A stretch of 64,000 bases of DNA, taken from PKWO01 sp036384915. Lineage in GTDB: Bacteria > Pseudomonadota > Gammaproteobacteria > Burkholderiales > Burkholderiaceae_D. The stretch lies in contig DASVLJ010000044.1 of assembly GCA_036384915.1 (NCBI GenBank), positions 1 to 64,000 of the forward strand, given 5' to 3'. Made by a program: the position numbers and the translations under genes. Within the stretch, counting starts at the first letter, position 1; every line of letters begins with the position of its first letter. The notes beneath the pieces were generated by a model. It was given only the letters and a program-made list of their open reading frames with translations, was not told the DNA's origin and searched no databases. Shown here one piece after another: positions 25,353-34,196 of this stretch.

Positions 25353-26045
25353 TCAGCGGCCCGGCATTTCTATCGGCATCAGCAACATTGGCGTCATCGC
25401 ATCCAGGTATTCCTCCCCGCCCTGTTCGATCAGGCAACCGGTATCTCGCAGCAGCTTTTTCTTGCGATTGACTTCTTCACGCGACGCGCCAAGCGCGGCG
25501 GCAAGCGCATACTGGGGAATGCCTGAAGGAATCTTGCGCCGTCCATCCGGCATGGGCGTGCTCAGCGTCCAAAGCAGGGCGGGCAGGCCGAAATTGAGCG
25601 TGCATCCGGCACGGTAGGCGCTGAACTCCACGATACGGTCGAGATTGCGCTGCGACCATTTCAACAGGGTCAGCAAGCCGTGCGGGCTGGCCATGATGGC
25701 ATCGGTGAACGTGTCGCTGTCGAGCAGGATAGCGCGGACTTCGGTCAATGCGATCAAGTCCGCCGTGGCGGGCGAGCGGTCGCGGCCCACGGCGTTGGTC
25801 TGCATGGCCACGCTGAATAAACCCAGGATGGTGTCGCCGCGCCGCAGAGCAGACCAGCCCGAGAGGCCCACGCGGACATATTTGTCGCGTTCACCCACTC
25901 GTATGATGTAGGTCCCCTTCTTGTAAGTCACCGCCAAGCCGGTCTTGATCAGTTTCGGCCACCATGCCTCCGGCACCAGTTGGGTAATCAACTGGGGCAG
26001 GGAATCGAGCGGCTTGCCCGCCTGATAATGCATCGACTTCACCAA
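25353..26045 (-). CDS. Crp/Fnr-type transcriptional regulator
   Basis: The 230-residue protein has an N-terminal cyclic-nucleotide-binding-like beta-roll (YKKGTYIIRVGERDKYVRVG, LGLFSVAMQTNAVGRDR) and a C-terminal winged helix (PQYALAAALGASREEVNRKK). The canonical cAMP-contact residues are not obvious, nor are the Fnr cysteines, so the effector is unknown. Its ATG overlaps the stop region of the upstream HDOD-like gene by seven bases, so the two are co-translated. It ends beside the small gene of the LuxR locus. Confidence 0.85.
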   Translation of the reverse strand: MVKSMHYQAGKPLDSLPQLITQLVPEAWWPKLIKTGLAVTYKKGTYIIRVGERDKYVRVGLSGWSALRRGDTILGLFSVAMQTNAVGRDRSPATADLIALTEVRAILLDSDTFTDAIMASPHGLLTLLKWSQRNLDRIVEFSAYRAGCTLNFGLPALLWTLSTPMPDGRRKIPSGIPQYALAAALGASREEVNRKKKLLRDTGCLIEQGGEEYLDAMTPMLLMPIEMPGR

Positions 26046-26971
26046 GGCACCACGGCGAGGTCGATTTCATCCATCCGCAATCTTTCCTTCCAACACGGGT
26101 GCATGGCCACAGTTTCCAGCAGGGCGGCCTGTTGCGAAGTTTTTCGCAGCTTGGCTTCCACCATGGTGTCGATCGCGACCAGCAAGGCATGGAAGGGGCT
26201 GTCATTTGTTGTCAAGGCGACAACAACATCATCTGTGGCATGCCAAGTCATTGCCAATTTTCTAGCCAGAAACTCATAATGAGGAAGATTTGTATTGCCC
26301 CGCAATATGAAACTCGATGACGCTTCCTTGCTGGCAATAAACTCATGCAAGACATGCGCGTCGGGATGCTTCGAGTAGATTGGCAGGAAAAGGCAGAGCG
26401 AATCGATCATTGAAACAGCTTGCAGCAAGGCCGACTGTGCGGCACTGAGCCCGAGGTAGCGCGATAGCCTGAGCGCGGTCTGGGCATGCGCCAAGCAGCG
26501 GCGCAGTACAAAGCGTTCGCAGAAAATGAGCAAGGAGCCTTCCTCCGTTACCGGGTAGGCAGCGGCGGCATGGACCAGGGGGAGTAGCAATGCGTGTACT
26601 TTGGCCGTCCCAAGTACCTCGATCGCCGCGCCGGCTGTCGCGATGCCAAGGCCGGCACTTGCGTCCGCCTCGCGCATCGCTGCGCAAAGCAGGCGGGATA
26701 ACATCACGGGGTCACGTTGCGCCATCAAGGCCAGCGTTTGCTGGCTGTGGCGTTGTGATTCGGACAAGCGCAGAAAGGCGCGAGCGGTGGAAGGCAGAGC
26801 ACCTATATCGCGGAAATAGTGCGGTTTTTCGGCTACCGACCCCATTACCGATTGCACATCAAGTCGCGCCGTCTTATCACTATCGCCACGCTGCAATGCG
26901 GTCAATTGTTCGTATAACACCGATACGGCCCAAAGTCGACGCGCGCAGCCAGCCTGTGCAAGCGATTGCAA
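26039..26971 (-). CDS. HDOD-like domain protein
   Basis: The frame gives up to 310 residues, but the start (TTG at 26971) is uncertain and no clear ribosome-binding site was found. The region LPSTARAFLRLSESQRHSQQ...LMAQRDPVMLSRLLCAAMRE...AAIEVLGTAKVHALLLPLV fits the HDOD domain, a non-catalytic relative of HD hydrolases that occurs in signalling proteins. The rest is helical and unassigned. It overlaps the Crp/Fnr gene, so the pair probably act together. It is divergent from the N-acyltransferase gene. Confidence 0.7.
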   Translation of the reverse strand: MQSLAQAGCARRLWAVSVLYEQLTALQRGDSDKTARLDVQSVMGSVAEKPHYFRDIGALPSTARAFLRLSESQRHSQQTLALMAQRDPVMLSRLLCAAMREADASAGLGIATAGAAIEVLGTAKVHALLLPLVHAAAAYPVTEEGSLLIFCERFVLRRCLAHAQTALRLSRYLGLSAAQSALLQAVSMIDSLCLFLPIYSKHPDAHVLHEFIASKEASSSFILRGNTNLPHYEFLARKLAMTWHATDDVVVALTTNDSPFHALLVAIDTMVEAKLRKTSQQAALLETVAMHPCWKERLRMDEIDLAVVPW

Positions 26972-27068
26972 AGCCGAAAAGACGCACGAAATTCCCCCCC
27001 GCGAATCTTAGCACACCGCAACCCGTTTCTTGACTGATCAATTCTCTCTCACTTGGAAAGGCAGCAAC

Positions 27069-27788
27069 ATGCAAGCGTCACCAACCACCGCACTTCACCG
27101 GTCCGCCAATCGAGCCATCGTCACCCGCCTGGTGCCACAAGTTCACAGGCAATTTCCGTTTACCATTTCGGTGGCGGAAGATGAGATGCGATTACAAAAG
27201 GCGGTCGCGATACGCGCGGCCGCCTACGGCAGGCACATCCCGGAACTGGCAATGAAGTTTGCGGACGCCGACCTCCTGGATCGTTCCCCCGGTGTTGCGA
27301 TCCTGGTTGCCGAATCGAAAGAGGATGGCGCCCCGCTTGGCAGCATCCGCATCCAGACCAATCAATTCCATCCCTTGCTGATTGAGCAGGCGGTGGATTT
27401 GGCCAAGCAGCCGGGGGACGTGCAGGCGGAGCTGACGCGCTTGTGCGTGTGCCAGCAATCCGTCGGGCGTATCGTCAAGTTGGCGCTGTTTCGCGCGACG
27501 TTTCAATATTGCCTGCGATATGGCATAGACCGACTCGTCATCGGTGCGCGCGAACCGCTGGATCGCCAGTATCGAGGGCTGTTGTTCGAAGAGCTTTATC
27601 CCGGGCGTGGAGCGATTCCGCTTGCGTATGCCAACAACATTCCACATCACATCCTTTTCTTGGACATAGAGACGGCGCCTCGACGCTGGGAAGAGGCCAA
27701 CCATCCGATGCACCGCTTCCTGACCGCCCCGGATCACCCCGACATCGATTTAAACCGTCGAAACGTTGTGGATACAATTTTCCACTGA
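27069..27788 (+). CDS. FeeM-like N-acyl amino acid synthase (GNAT fold)
   Basis: I prefer the ATG at 27069, seven bases after GGAAAGG, giving 239 residues; an in-frame ATG at 27030 lacks such a site. The protein resembles FeeM-type acyltransferases, which transfer acyl chains from acyl carrier protein to amino acids and are structural relatives of LuxI. Supporting segments are ISVAEDEMRLQKAVAIRAAAYG, APLGSIRIQTN, AELTRLCVCQQSVGRIVKLA and YGIDRLVIGAREPLDRQYRG. The typical LuxI signature residues are not evident. Its place beside a LuxR-type receptor suggests a signalling product, but it may be metabolic. Confidence 0.7.
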   Translation: MQASPTTALHRSANRAIVTRLVPQVHRQFPFTISVAEDEMRLQKAVAIRAAAYGRHIPELAMKFADADLLDRSPGVAILVAESKEDGAPLGSIRIQTNQFHPLLIEQAVDLAKQPGDVQAELTRLCVCQQSVGRIVKLALFRATFQYCLRYGIDRLVIGAREPLDRQYRGLLFEELYPGRGAIPLAYANNIPHHILFLDIETAPRRWEEANHPMHRFLTAPDHPDIDLNRRNVVDTIFH

Positions 27789-27843
27789 TACCAAAAATAC
27801 CGCATATCGTTTTGGCTGTTACATATCGGTTATGGAGAAGTTG

Positions 27844-27874
27844 GCGCAAAGTGTGAGATTTCTCACTTTTTGCG
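27844..27874 (+). terminator. imperfect hairpin after the N-acyltransferase gene
   Basis: GCGCAAAGTGTGAGA-TT-TCTCACTTTTTGCG can fold with two or three mismatches. The T-run lies within the right arm, so it is at best a weak terminator. It is 56 bases after the stop codon. Confidence 0.35.
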
Positions 27875-27945
27875 TCGATTTCTTAAGCGATGGAATAAAT
27901 GGTCTTGTATATTCCGCTCAGAGACCACAGAGCCCAAGCATACCG

Positions 27946-28275
27946 ATGTCAACAAAAAAATTAACGACAAGAATTGAAATGCTGCGCGACAGGATTGCAA
28001 CCGATGCGGCTTTGTTCGACGTGGAAACCAAATGTGGCGAGCCGGATGAGAACGGCTGGTACAGTCTGGCATCAATATCGGACATGGACGTGTTGCGCCT
28101 GGTTATCGAGTCTGTTGAATTCCTTGGCGCGATAGGCCGCCTTGAGCACCATCCTGTCCATTCCAACTTGGTCAAGCCGCGCTACACTTCCGCGTTGCCA
28201 ATGACGTCCGGCGAGCGGACGAAGCGCGCATCCCACAGTTTCGTCGATCAGGCGCCGCCACGCTATCTCTCCTGA
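27946..28275 (+). CDS. hypothetical 109-residue protein
   Basis: The most credible start is the ATG at 27946 (MSTKKLTTRIEMLRDRIATD); a longer frame would read through the A/T-rich intergenic stretch. The protein has no signal peptide, membrane segment or recognised domain; the central GWYSLASISDMDVLRLVIES looks folded and soluble. No strong ribosome-binding site is visible. It follows the N-acyltransferase gene by 157 bases. The local base composition is more A/T-rich than the chromosome around it. Confidence 0.45.
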   Translation: MSTKKLTTRIEMLRDRIATDAALFDVETKCGEPDENGWYSLASISDMDVLRLVIESVEFLGAIGRLEHHPVHSNLVKPRYTSALPMTSGERTKRASHSFVDQAPPRYLS

Positions 28276-28412
28276 CAGCTTCCTTGTAGAGGGCGCCCCT
28301 GGTTTTGTTATGGCTGGAAAAGTGTCCTGAACACGTCGGGCTGCCGGAACCTGCCTGCTGGCAGCATGTCCGAGTGTCGCGTACCATAACGCTTTTCCAA
28401 GAGCGCGCGACA

Positions 28413-30233
28413 ATGAACAACAAGAAATTGCACGTCGTTATCCTTGCCTTGCTGCTGGCCGGATGTGCGGCGTCCTCCTCGAAACCCTCCCCAACTGCCG
28501 CCTCCGCCGGCTACACCGCGCCGCAAGCCCAAACCGGCATGCAGGCGCCCGAGGTCGAGAGCGGCTACCAGGAAAAGCCGGGCTGGACGGCCAACACCTT
28601 CATGGTCGCGGCAGCCAATCCGCTCGCCACCGATGCCGGCTACCGCATCCTCAAGAAGGGCGGTTCTGCCATCGATGCGGCGATTGCGACGCAGATGGTG
28701 CTGAACCTGGTCGAGCCGCAATCCTCGGGCATAGGCGGCGGCGCCTTCATGCTGTATTTCGACGGCGATACCGTCAGTGCCTATGATGGGCGCGAGACGG
28801 CGCCGATGTCGGTCACGGAAAAGCTGTTCCAGACGCCCGATGGCCGCGCCATGAGTTTCTATGATGGCGTGGTCGGCGGCCGTTCGGTCGGCGCACCGGG
28901 CGTGCTGCGCATGCTGGAGCTGGCACACCGCAAATACGGCAAGCTGCATTGGGCCGAGCTGTTCACGCCGGCGATCGATCTGGCGGAAAAAGGCTTCGCC
29001 GTCAGCCCGCGCCTGCACAAGCTACTCGCTTCTGAGCATTACCTGCAAGGCGATCCGGTGGCGCGCGCCTATTTCTTCGATGAGAAGGGCCAGCCCTGGC
29101 CGGTCGGCCACATCCTGAAAAACCCGGAACTGGCCCGCGTGCTGCGCGAGATCGCGCAGGGCGGGGCCGATGCATTCTATAACGGCCACATCGCGCGCGA
29201 TATCGAAGCCAAGGTGCATGCGCATCCGACCAACCCCGGCTTCCTGACCGCTGCCGATATCGCCGCCTATGAAGCCAAGATCCGCGCGCCTATTTGCACC
29301 GACTACAAGGAATGGACGGTGTGCGGCGCGCCGCCGCCGTCTTCGGGCGGCATTGCGATCGCGCAAATGCTGGGCATCCTGGCGCACACCGATATCGATC
29401 AGCATCCGCCCAAGGACGGCCAATATGATGTGCAGGCCGTGCACCTGTTCACCGAGGCGGGGCGCCTGGCCTATGCCGACCGCAACCACTACGTGGCCGA
29501 CCCCGATTTCGTGCCGCTGCCGGGCAACAGCATCAAGCCGCTGGTCGATCCGCAATACCTGGCCGGGCGTGCCGAACTGATCGGCGACAAATCGATGGGC
29601 CGCGCCCACTGGGGCGTGCCCAATGCCTTGCACGTGGCCTGGGGCGAAGACACCTCGCCGGAACTGCCTTCGACCTCGCACGTGTCCATCGTCGATGCCT
29701 ACGGCGGCGCGCTCTCAATGACGACCACGATCGAAGACCAGTTCGGTTCGCGCCAGATGGTCGACGGCTTCCTGCTCAACAACCAGCTCACGGATTTCTC
29801 GTTCGATTCGGTCGATGCGGACGGCCCGGTCGCCAACCGCGTGCAGGCCGGCAAGCGCCCGCGCACATCCATGTCGCCCACGCTGGTGTTCGAGCGCGGC
29901 ACGCACCACCTGGTGCTGTCGACAGGTTCGCCGGGCGGCTCCGCCATCATCAATTACGTGGCCAAGACCGTGGTCGGCGTGCTGGACTGGAATCTCAACG
30001 TGCAGCAAGCCATCAGCCTGCCCAACATGGGCAGCCGCAACGGCCCGACCGAACTGGAAAAGGGCCGGGTCTCGGATGACTTGATTGCGCAGTTGCGCGC
30101 CAAGGGGCATAACGTGCAGGTGATGCAACAGACTTCCGGCTTGCAGGGGATCATGCGGGCCAAGATCGGTGGCAAGGAAGTGTGGTTTGGAGGGGCGGAT
30201 CCTCGGCGCGAGGGTATCGTAGAAGGCGATTGA
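28413..30233 (+). CDS. ggt: gamma-glutamyltransferase, lipoprotein-type
   Basis: From the ATG at 28413 the protein is 606 residues. It starts with a lipoprotein signal (LALLLAGCAA, Cys18 approximately), so it is probably anchored in the envelope facing the periplasm. Ggt features are clear: ATQMVLNLVEPQSSGIGGGA, YDGRETAP, GSVGAPG-like GRSVGAPGVLRML, and the autoprocessing site before TSHVSIVD with the nucleophile Thr421. The small subunit retains TGSPGGSAIINYV. It hydrolyses or transfers the gamma-glutamyl group of glutathione. Most bacterial Ggt enzymes are soluble periplasmic, so the lipobox is a modest departure. Confidence 0.93.
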   Translation: MNNKKLHVVILALLLAGCAASSSKPSPTAASAGYTAPQAQTGMQAPEVESGYQEKPGWTANTFMVAAANPLATDAGYRILKKGGSAIDAAIATQMVLNLVEPQSSGIGGGAFMLYFDGDTVSAYDGRETAPMSVTEKLFQTPDGRAMSFYDGVVGGRSVGAPGVLRMLELAHRKYGKLHWAELFTPAIDLAEKGFAVSPRLHKLLASEHYLQGDPVARAYFFDEKGQPWPVGHILKNPELARVLREIAQGGADAFYNGHIARDIEAKVHAHPTNPGFLTAADIAAYEAKIRAPICTDYKEWTVCGAPPPSSGGIAIAQMLGILAHTDIDQHPPKDGQYDVQAVHLFTEAGRLAYADRNHYVADPDFVPLPGNSIKPLVDPQYLAGRAELIGDKSMGRAHWGVPNALHVAWGEDTSPELPSTSHVSIVDAYGGALSMTTTIEDQFGSRQMVDGFLLNNQLTDFSFDSVDADGPVANRVQAGKRPRTSMSPTLVFERGTHHLVLSTGSPGGSAIINYVAKTVVGVLDWNLNVQQAISLPNMGSRNGPTELEKGRVSDDLIAQLRAKGHNVQVMQQTSGLQGIMRAKIGGKEVWFGGADPRREGIVEGD

Positions 30234-30247
30234 ATTTCCATGAACTT

Positions 30248-30366
30248 GTAGGTTGGCGTTGAGCGAAGCGAAACCCAACGTAAGTGACTCAAAGCGGGTA
30301 GCCGGCCTTCGATCCGTCGGATGTTGGGTCGGGCCTCGCTAGGCTTCACGTTCGCTCACAGCCAAC
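30248..30366. repeat. inverted repeat between ggt and patatin gene
   Basis: The left arm at 30248-30280 (GTAGGTTGGCGTTGAGCGAA then GCGAAACCCAACG) pairs with an interrupted right arm at 30323-30366 (GTTGGGTCGGGC...TTCGCTCACAGCCAAC). It is the same family as the element at 10020-10149. Confidence 0.55.
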
Positions 30367-30425
30367 GCGGCATCCCATGCGATTGATTTGCATCCGTGAA
30401 GCGCCGCTGTTAATCTCTCACGGAT

Positions 30426-31601
30426 ATGAAAGACAGAAAGAAAACCGGCCTGATCCTGACCGGAGGCGGTGCGCGTGCCGCTTACCAGGTTGGCGTGCTC
30501 AAGGCCATCAATGGCATTCTGGTGGAAGCCGGCTGGAAGCCCGAGCGCAATCCCTACGACATCATATGCGGCACGTCGGCCGGCGGCATCAATGCCACGG
30601 CGCTGGCGTGCCATGCCGACGATTTCGGCGTCGGACTGGACCAGCTCTTGCGCATCTGGGAACACTTCGAGGTGGAACAGGTGTACCGCGCCGACTCGCT
30701 TGGCGTGATGCGTTCCGGCGCGCGCTGGCTCACGCTGATGTCCTTCGGCTGGCTGTTGCGCAAGTGGCATTCCAACCCGCCCAATTCGCTGCTCGACAAC
30801 ACGCCGCTAGTCACCTTGCTGAACCGGCTGTTGAATTTTCCGCGCCTCGATGCGGCGTTGATCGATGGCTCACTGCATGCGCTGGCGGTCACGGCGTCTT
30901 CCTATACGGCGGGGCAGCACATCACGTTTTATCAGACCGAGGCCGAAGTCGTGCCCTGGGTGCGCTCGCAGCGCGTGGCGATGAAGTCGCAGATCACGGT
31001 CGACCATTTGATCGCTTCCGCGGCGATTCCCTTGATTTTTCCGGCGGTCCCGCTGTACTGCAACGGCCGGCGCGAATACTTCGGCGACGGCTCGATGCGC
31101 CAGTTGGCGCCGATTTCGCCGGCCATCCATCTCGGCGCGGACAAGGTGCTGGTGATCGGTGCCGGCCGCCTGTCCGAACCGCCGATCCAGGTCAAGGAGC
31201 AGGCGCATTACCCAAGCTTGGCGCAGATCGCGGGCCACGCCATGTCGAGCATCTTTTTGGACAGTCTCGCGGTCGATATCGAGCGCTTGACGCGCATCAA
31301 CGCTACGCTCTCGGTCCTGACGCCGGAGCAGCGCGCCAATACCCAGCTGCGCCCTATCGAAATGCTGACCATCGCCCCATCCGAGCGGCTCGACGATATC
31401 GCCGCCCGCCACGTCGGCAGCCTGCCGGCTCCGGTACGCGTGATGCTGGGCGGCATCGGTGCCACCGAGGCGCGCGGTTCGGCCCTGGCCTCCTACCTGC
31501 TGTTCGAGGCGACTTACACGGGTGAATTAATTGCCCTGGGGAAAAAGGACGCCAAAAATCACAAGGCGGAAGTGCTCAAATTCTTTGATTTGGCGGTGTA
31601 G
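30426..31601 (+). CDS. patatin-like phospholipase
   Basis: The 391-residue protein has the patatin fold signatures: the oxyanion-hole glycine loop TGGGARAAYQVGVL, the nucleophile elbow CGTSAGGINA with Ser51, and the catalytic-dyad aspartate Asp221 in YFGDGSMRQLAPIS. It is a serine acyl hydrolase acting on phospholipids or other lipids, close to the RssA/NTE subgroup. No signal peptide is present. It stands alone between ggt and barstar. Confidence 0.92.
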   Translation: MKDRKKTGLILTGGGARAAYQVGVLKAINGILVEAGWKPERNPYDIICGTSAGGINATALACHADDFGVGLDQLLRIWEHFEVEQVYRADSLGVMRSGARWLTLMSFGWLLRKWHSNPPNSLLDNTPLVTLLNRLLNFPRLDAALIDGSLHALAVTASSYTAGQHITFYQTEAEVVPWVRSQRVAMKSQITVDHLIASAAIPLIFPAVPLYCNGRREYFGDGSMRQLAPISPAIHLGADKVLVIGAGRLSEPPIQVKEQAHYPSLAQIAGHAMSSIFLDSLAVDIERLTRINATLSVLTPEQRANTQLRPIEMLTIAPSERLDDIAARHVGSLPAPVRVMLGGIGATEARGSALASYLLFEATYTGELIALGKKDAKNHKAEVLKFFDLAV

Positions 31602-31810
31602 TCATCGTCAACATTGTTTTTTTGCAATAAATTATCAAAACAATATGTCACATATTCGCCAGACTGGCCTTCATACCGGTTGATTCACTTTCTGCAACGA
31701 GCTAACCTATTGGACTAGTTGGCTTGGTTAAAGAAACGGCAGGTATGACGACATTTCTCAAACACGGCGAAGGCAGGGCCGCGGTTGCGCCGCACAGGGC
31801 GGACTGATCC

Positions 31811-32254
31811 ATGCGCATCGAATCCCCCCAAGTCTTGATGACGCCGCAACCGGATATGAACCCGCTCGCCAATGTGCCGCCCAACCTGGTGCAATCGATC
31901 CGCGCCTACCGCGTGCTCGATCTGCAGGCCGAGGCGGCGGCGTCCGGCCAGCATTTCCTGTATGCCTATCTGGGCGAGGCCGAAACCAAGACCCAGGTGC
32001 TGGCCGCGATTGGGCGCGCCTTTCACTTCCAGCGCGCCTTCGGCAAGAACTTCGAAGCCCTGCGCGAATGCCTGACCGAGCTGACTTGGAAGGCCGGGCC
32101 GCAACCGGGCTTCATCATCGTGCTGGAGCAATTGCCCAATACGCCGCAATTCGACCGGGAAGCACGCGAAACCCTGCTCGACGTGTTTCGCGACGCGGCC
32201 GATTTCTGGGCCGAGAAAAAGGTCGCGTTCCGCGTCTTTTACTCTTTCCAATAA
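31811..32254 (+). CDS. barstar (barnase inhibitor) family protein
   Basis: The 147-residue protein has the barstar core: FLYAYLGEAETKTQVLAAIG, FHFQRAFGKNFEALRECLTE and a C-terminal ADFWAEKKVAFRVFYSF. Barstar binds and inhibits the secreted ribonuclease barnase in Bacillus. In Burkholderiales a chromosomal barstar-like gene is common without a barnase beside it, and no ribonuclease gene is seen here. It may be an orphan immunity gene or have another role. It lies 57 bases upstream of purN. Confidence 0.85.
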   Translation: MRIESPQVLMTPQPDMNPLANVPPNLVQSIRAYRVLDLQAEAAASGQHFLYAYLGEAETKTQVLAAIGRAFHFQRAFGKNFEALRECLTELTWKAGPQPGFIIVLEQLPNTPQFDREARETLLDVFRDAADFWAEKKVAFRVFYSFQ

Positions 32255-32311
32255 GACATTCTCGCCGCCCGTGGGGCCGGGCAGCACGCCCGGTGCGGTA
32301 CAATGCGCCCC

Positions 32312-32911
32312 ATGAAAAACATTGTCATCCTGATTTCCGGTCGCGGCAGCAACATGGAAGCGATCGTGAAGGCGGCGCAGGCTGAAAATTGGCCGGCGCG
32401 GGTGGCAGCCGTCATCAGCAACCGTGCCGATGCCGAAGGATTGCGCTTCGCCGAATCCCATGGCATTGCCACCGCCGTCGTCGCCAACCGCGACTATCCC
32501 ACGCGTGAAGCCTTCGATGCCGCTTTGCGGGACGTGATCGACCGTTTCGCTCCCGATCTGGTCGTGCTGGCCGGATTCTTGCGCATTCTGACCGCGGGCT
32601 TCGTCGAACACTATGCCGGGCGCATGTTGAACATCCATCCTTCGCTGTTGCCGGCCTTCCCGGGCTTGCATACGCACCGCCAGGCGTTGGAAGCCGGTGC
32701 GAAGGCGCACGGCGCCACGGTGCACTTCGTCACCGCCGACCTCGATCATGGCCCCATCGTGTGCCAGGCCGAAGTCGCGGTGGAAGAGGGCGATACCGAA
32801 GACACGCTGGCGGCGCGCGTGCTGCGGCAGGAGCACGTGATTTACCCGCGTGCCGTGCGCGAATTCATCGAGGGAAAGATCTCGATGGCGCAGGCGCGGG
32901 CGCAAAATTAA
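32312..32911 (+). CDS. purN: phosphoribosylglycinamide formyltransferase
   Basis: From MKNIVILISGRGSNM (ATG at 32312) the protein is 199 residues; an ATG nine bases upstream is within TACAATGCG, which looks more like a -10 box. The GART signatures are present: GFLRILTAGFVEHYAGRMLN, IHPSLLPAFPG, and DLDHGPIVCQAEV with the catalytic Asn, His and Asp. It transfers formyl from 10-formyltetrahydrofolate to GAR in purine synthesis. It is followed 28 bases later by the methyltransferase gene. Confidence 0.95.
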   Translation: MKNIVILISGRGSNMEAIVKAAQAENWPARVAAVISNRADAEGLRFAESHGIATAVVANRDYPTREAFDAALRDVIDRFAPDLVVLAGFLRILTAGFVEHYAGRMLNIHPSLLPAFPGLHTHRQALEAGAKAHGATVHFVTADLDHGPIVCQAEVAVEEGDTEDTLAARVLRQEHVIYPRAVREFIEGKISMAQARAQN

Positions 32912-32939
32912 GCAAGATCAGTAAGAATAAGGAATTCCA

Positions 32940-34196
32940 ATGCGTTTGCCCCCCATGGTCATCAGCCACACCGAGGACGTGTTGCGCGAAGTCTTGCGCT
33001 TCACCGGCCCGGCCGACGGCACCTTGTCGCGCTACTTCCGCGAACACCCCAAGCTAGGCTCTCGCGAACGCGGCGTGGTCGCCGAAGCAGTCTACGGCCT
33101 GTTGCGCAACAAGACCGTGTACGGCAATTTCGCCGAATCGGGCGTGGGCTCGGCCATGCGCCGCCTGGCTTTGCTCGGGCTGGCCGACGCCATCGGCGTG
33201 GAAGCGCTAGGCGGTATATCGGAAGAGGAGCATGCCTGGCTCGCGCGCGTGATGCAATTCGACCGCAGCGGGTTGCCCGCCGCGATGCGCGCCAACCTGC
33301 CGCCCTGGCTGTACGACAAGCTGCTTGAGCGTTACGGCGAAGCCGAAGCGCTGGAACTGGCCGCCGCCCTGAACCAGCCGGCCCCGCTCGACTTGCGCGT
33401 CAACGTCATGAAATCGAACCGCGAAGCCGTGATGACAGAACTGGCGGCTGCGCCGATCCAGTGCGTGGCCACGCCCTATGCCGCCACCGGCGTCCGCCTG
33501 GCGAAAAAGCCAGCCCTGCAAAACCTGCCCCTGTTCAAGGAAGGCGCGATCGAGGTGCAGGACGAGGGCAGCCAGTTGCTGGCGCAGATCGTCGGCGCCA
33601 AGCGCGGCGAGATGATCGTCGATTTTTGCGCCGGCGCCGGCGGCAAGACGCTGGCCCTGGGCGCCATCATGAAAAACACCGGCCGCCTGTACGCTTTCGA
33701 CGTGGCGGAAAAACGCCTGGCCAAGCTCAAGCCGCGCCTGGCGCGTAGCGGCCTGTCCAACGTGCACCCCGTGGTGATCGCGCACGAGAACGATGCCAAG
33801 GTCAAGCGCCTGGCCGGCAAGATAGACCGCGTGCTGGTGGATGCGCCTTGCTCGGGCCTAGGCACGCTGCGGCGCAACCCGGACGTGAAATGGCGCCAGA
33901 GTCCGCAAGGCCTGGCTGAATTGAACGCCAAGCAGATTTCCATCCTCACCGGCGCGGCGCGCCTGGTCAAACCGGGCGGCCGCCTGGTCTACGCCACCTG
34001 CAGCCTGCTCGACGAAGAAAACGAAGCCATCGTGGCGCAGTTTCTCGCCGCGCATGCAGGCTTCGCCCTGGTCCCGATGGCGCAGGTGCTGGCCGAGCAA
34101 AAGATCGCGCTCGAGATGCAGGACTATTTGAAGCTGTTCCCGCACCGCCATCAGACCGACGGCTTCTTTGCCGCCGTGCTGGAGCGTAAGCCGTGA
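32940..34196 (+). CDS. RsmB/NOP family 16S rRNA cytosine-C5 methyltransferase
   Basis: The 418-residue protein has an N-terminal helical RNA-binding part and a C-terminal SAM-dependent domain. VDFCAGAGGKTLALGAIM is the SAM motif I, DAPCSGLGTLRRNPD carries the first conserved cysteine, and VYATCSLLDEENEAI the catalytic one. These enzymes methylate carbon 5 of a cytosine in rRNA. The exact target base cannot be set by motif, although RsmB is the nearest general match. Its stop overlaps the next gene's GTG start (GTGA), so expression is coupled. Confidence 0.9.
   Translation: MRLPPMVISHTEDVLREVLRFTGPADGTLSRYFREHPKLGSRERGVVAEAVYGLLRNKTVYGNFAESGVGSAMRRLALLGLADAIGVEALGGISEEEHAWLARVMQFDRSGLPAAMRANLPPWLYDKLLERYGEAEALELAAALNQPAPLDLRVNVMKSNREAVMTELAAAPIQCVATPYAATGVRLAKKPALQNLPLFKEGAIEVQDEGSQLLAQIVGAKRGEMIVDFCAGAGGKTLALGAIMKNTGRLYAFDVAEKRLAKLKPRLARSGLSNVHPVVIAHENDAKVKRLAGKIDRVLVDAPCSGLGTLRRNPDVKWRQSPQGLAELNAKQISILTGAARLVKPGGRLVYATCSLLDEENEAIVAQFLAAHAGFALVPMAQVLAEQKIALEMQDYLKLFPHRHQTDGFFAAVLERKP

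Noticed and set aside
27069..27788. LuxI-type homoserine lactone synthase
   Set aside because: The protein is of the related GNAT/FeeM type; the conserved LuxI N-terminal Arg/Phe/Trp and Asp/Arg pattern is not seen.
32299..32304. TACAAT as a -10 box for purN
   Set aside because: It is only seven bases from the preferred purN start and no matching -35 element is visible, so I did not list it as a promoter.
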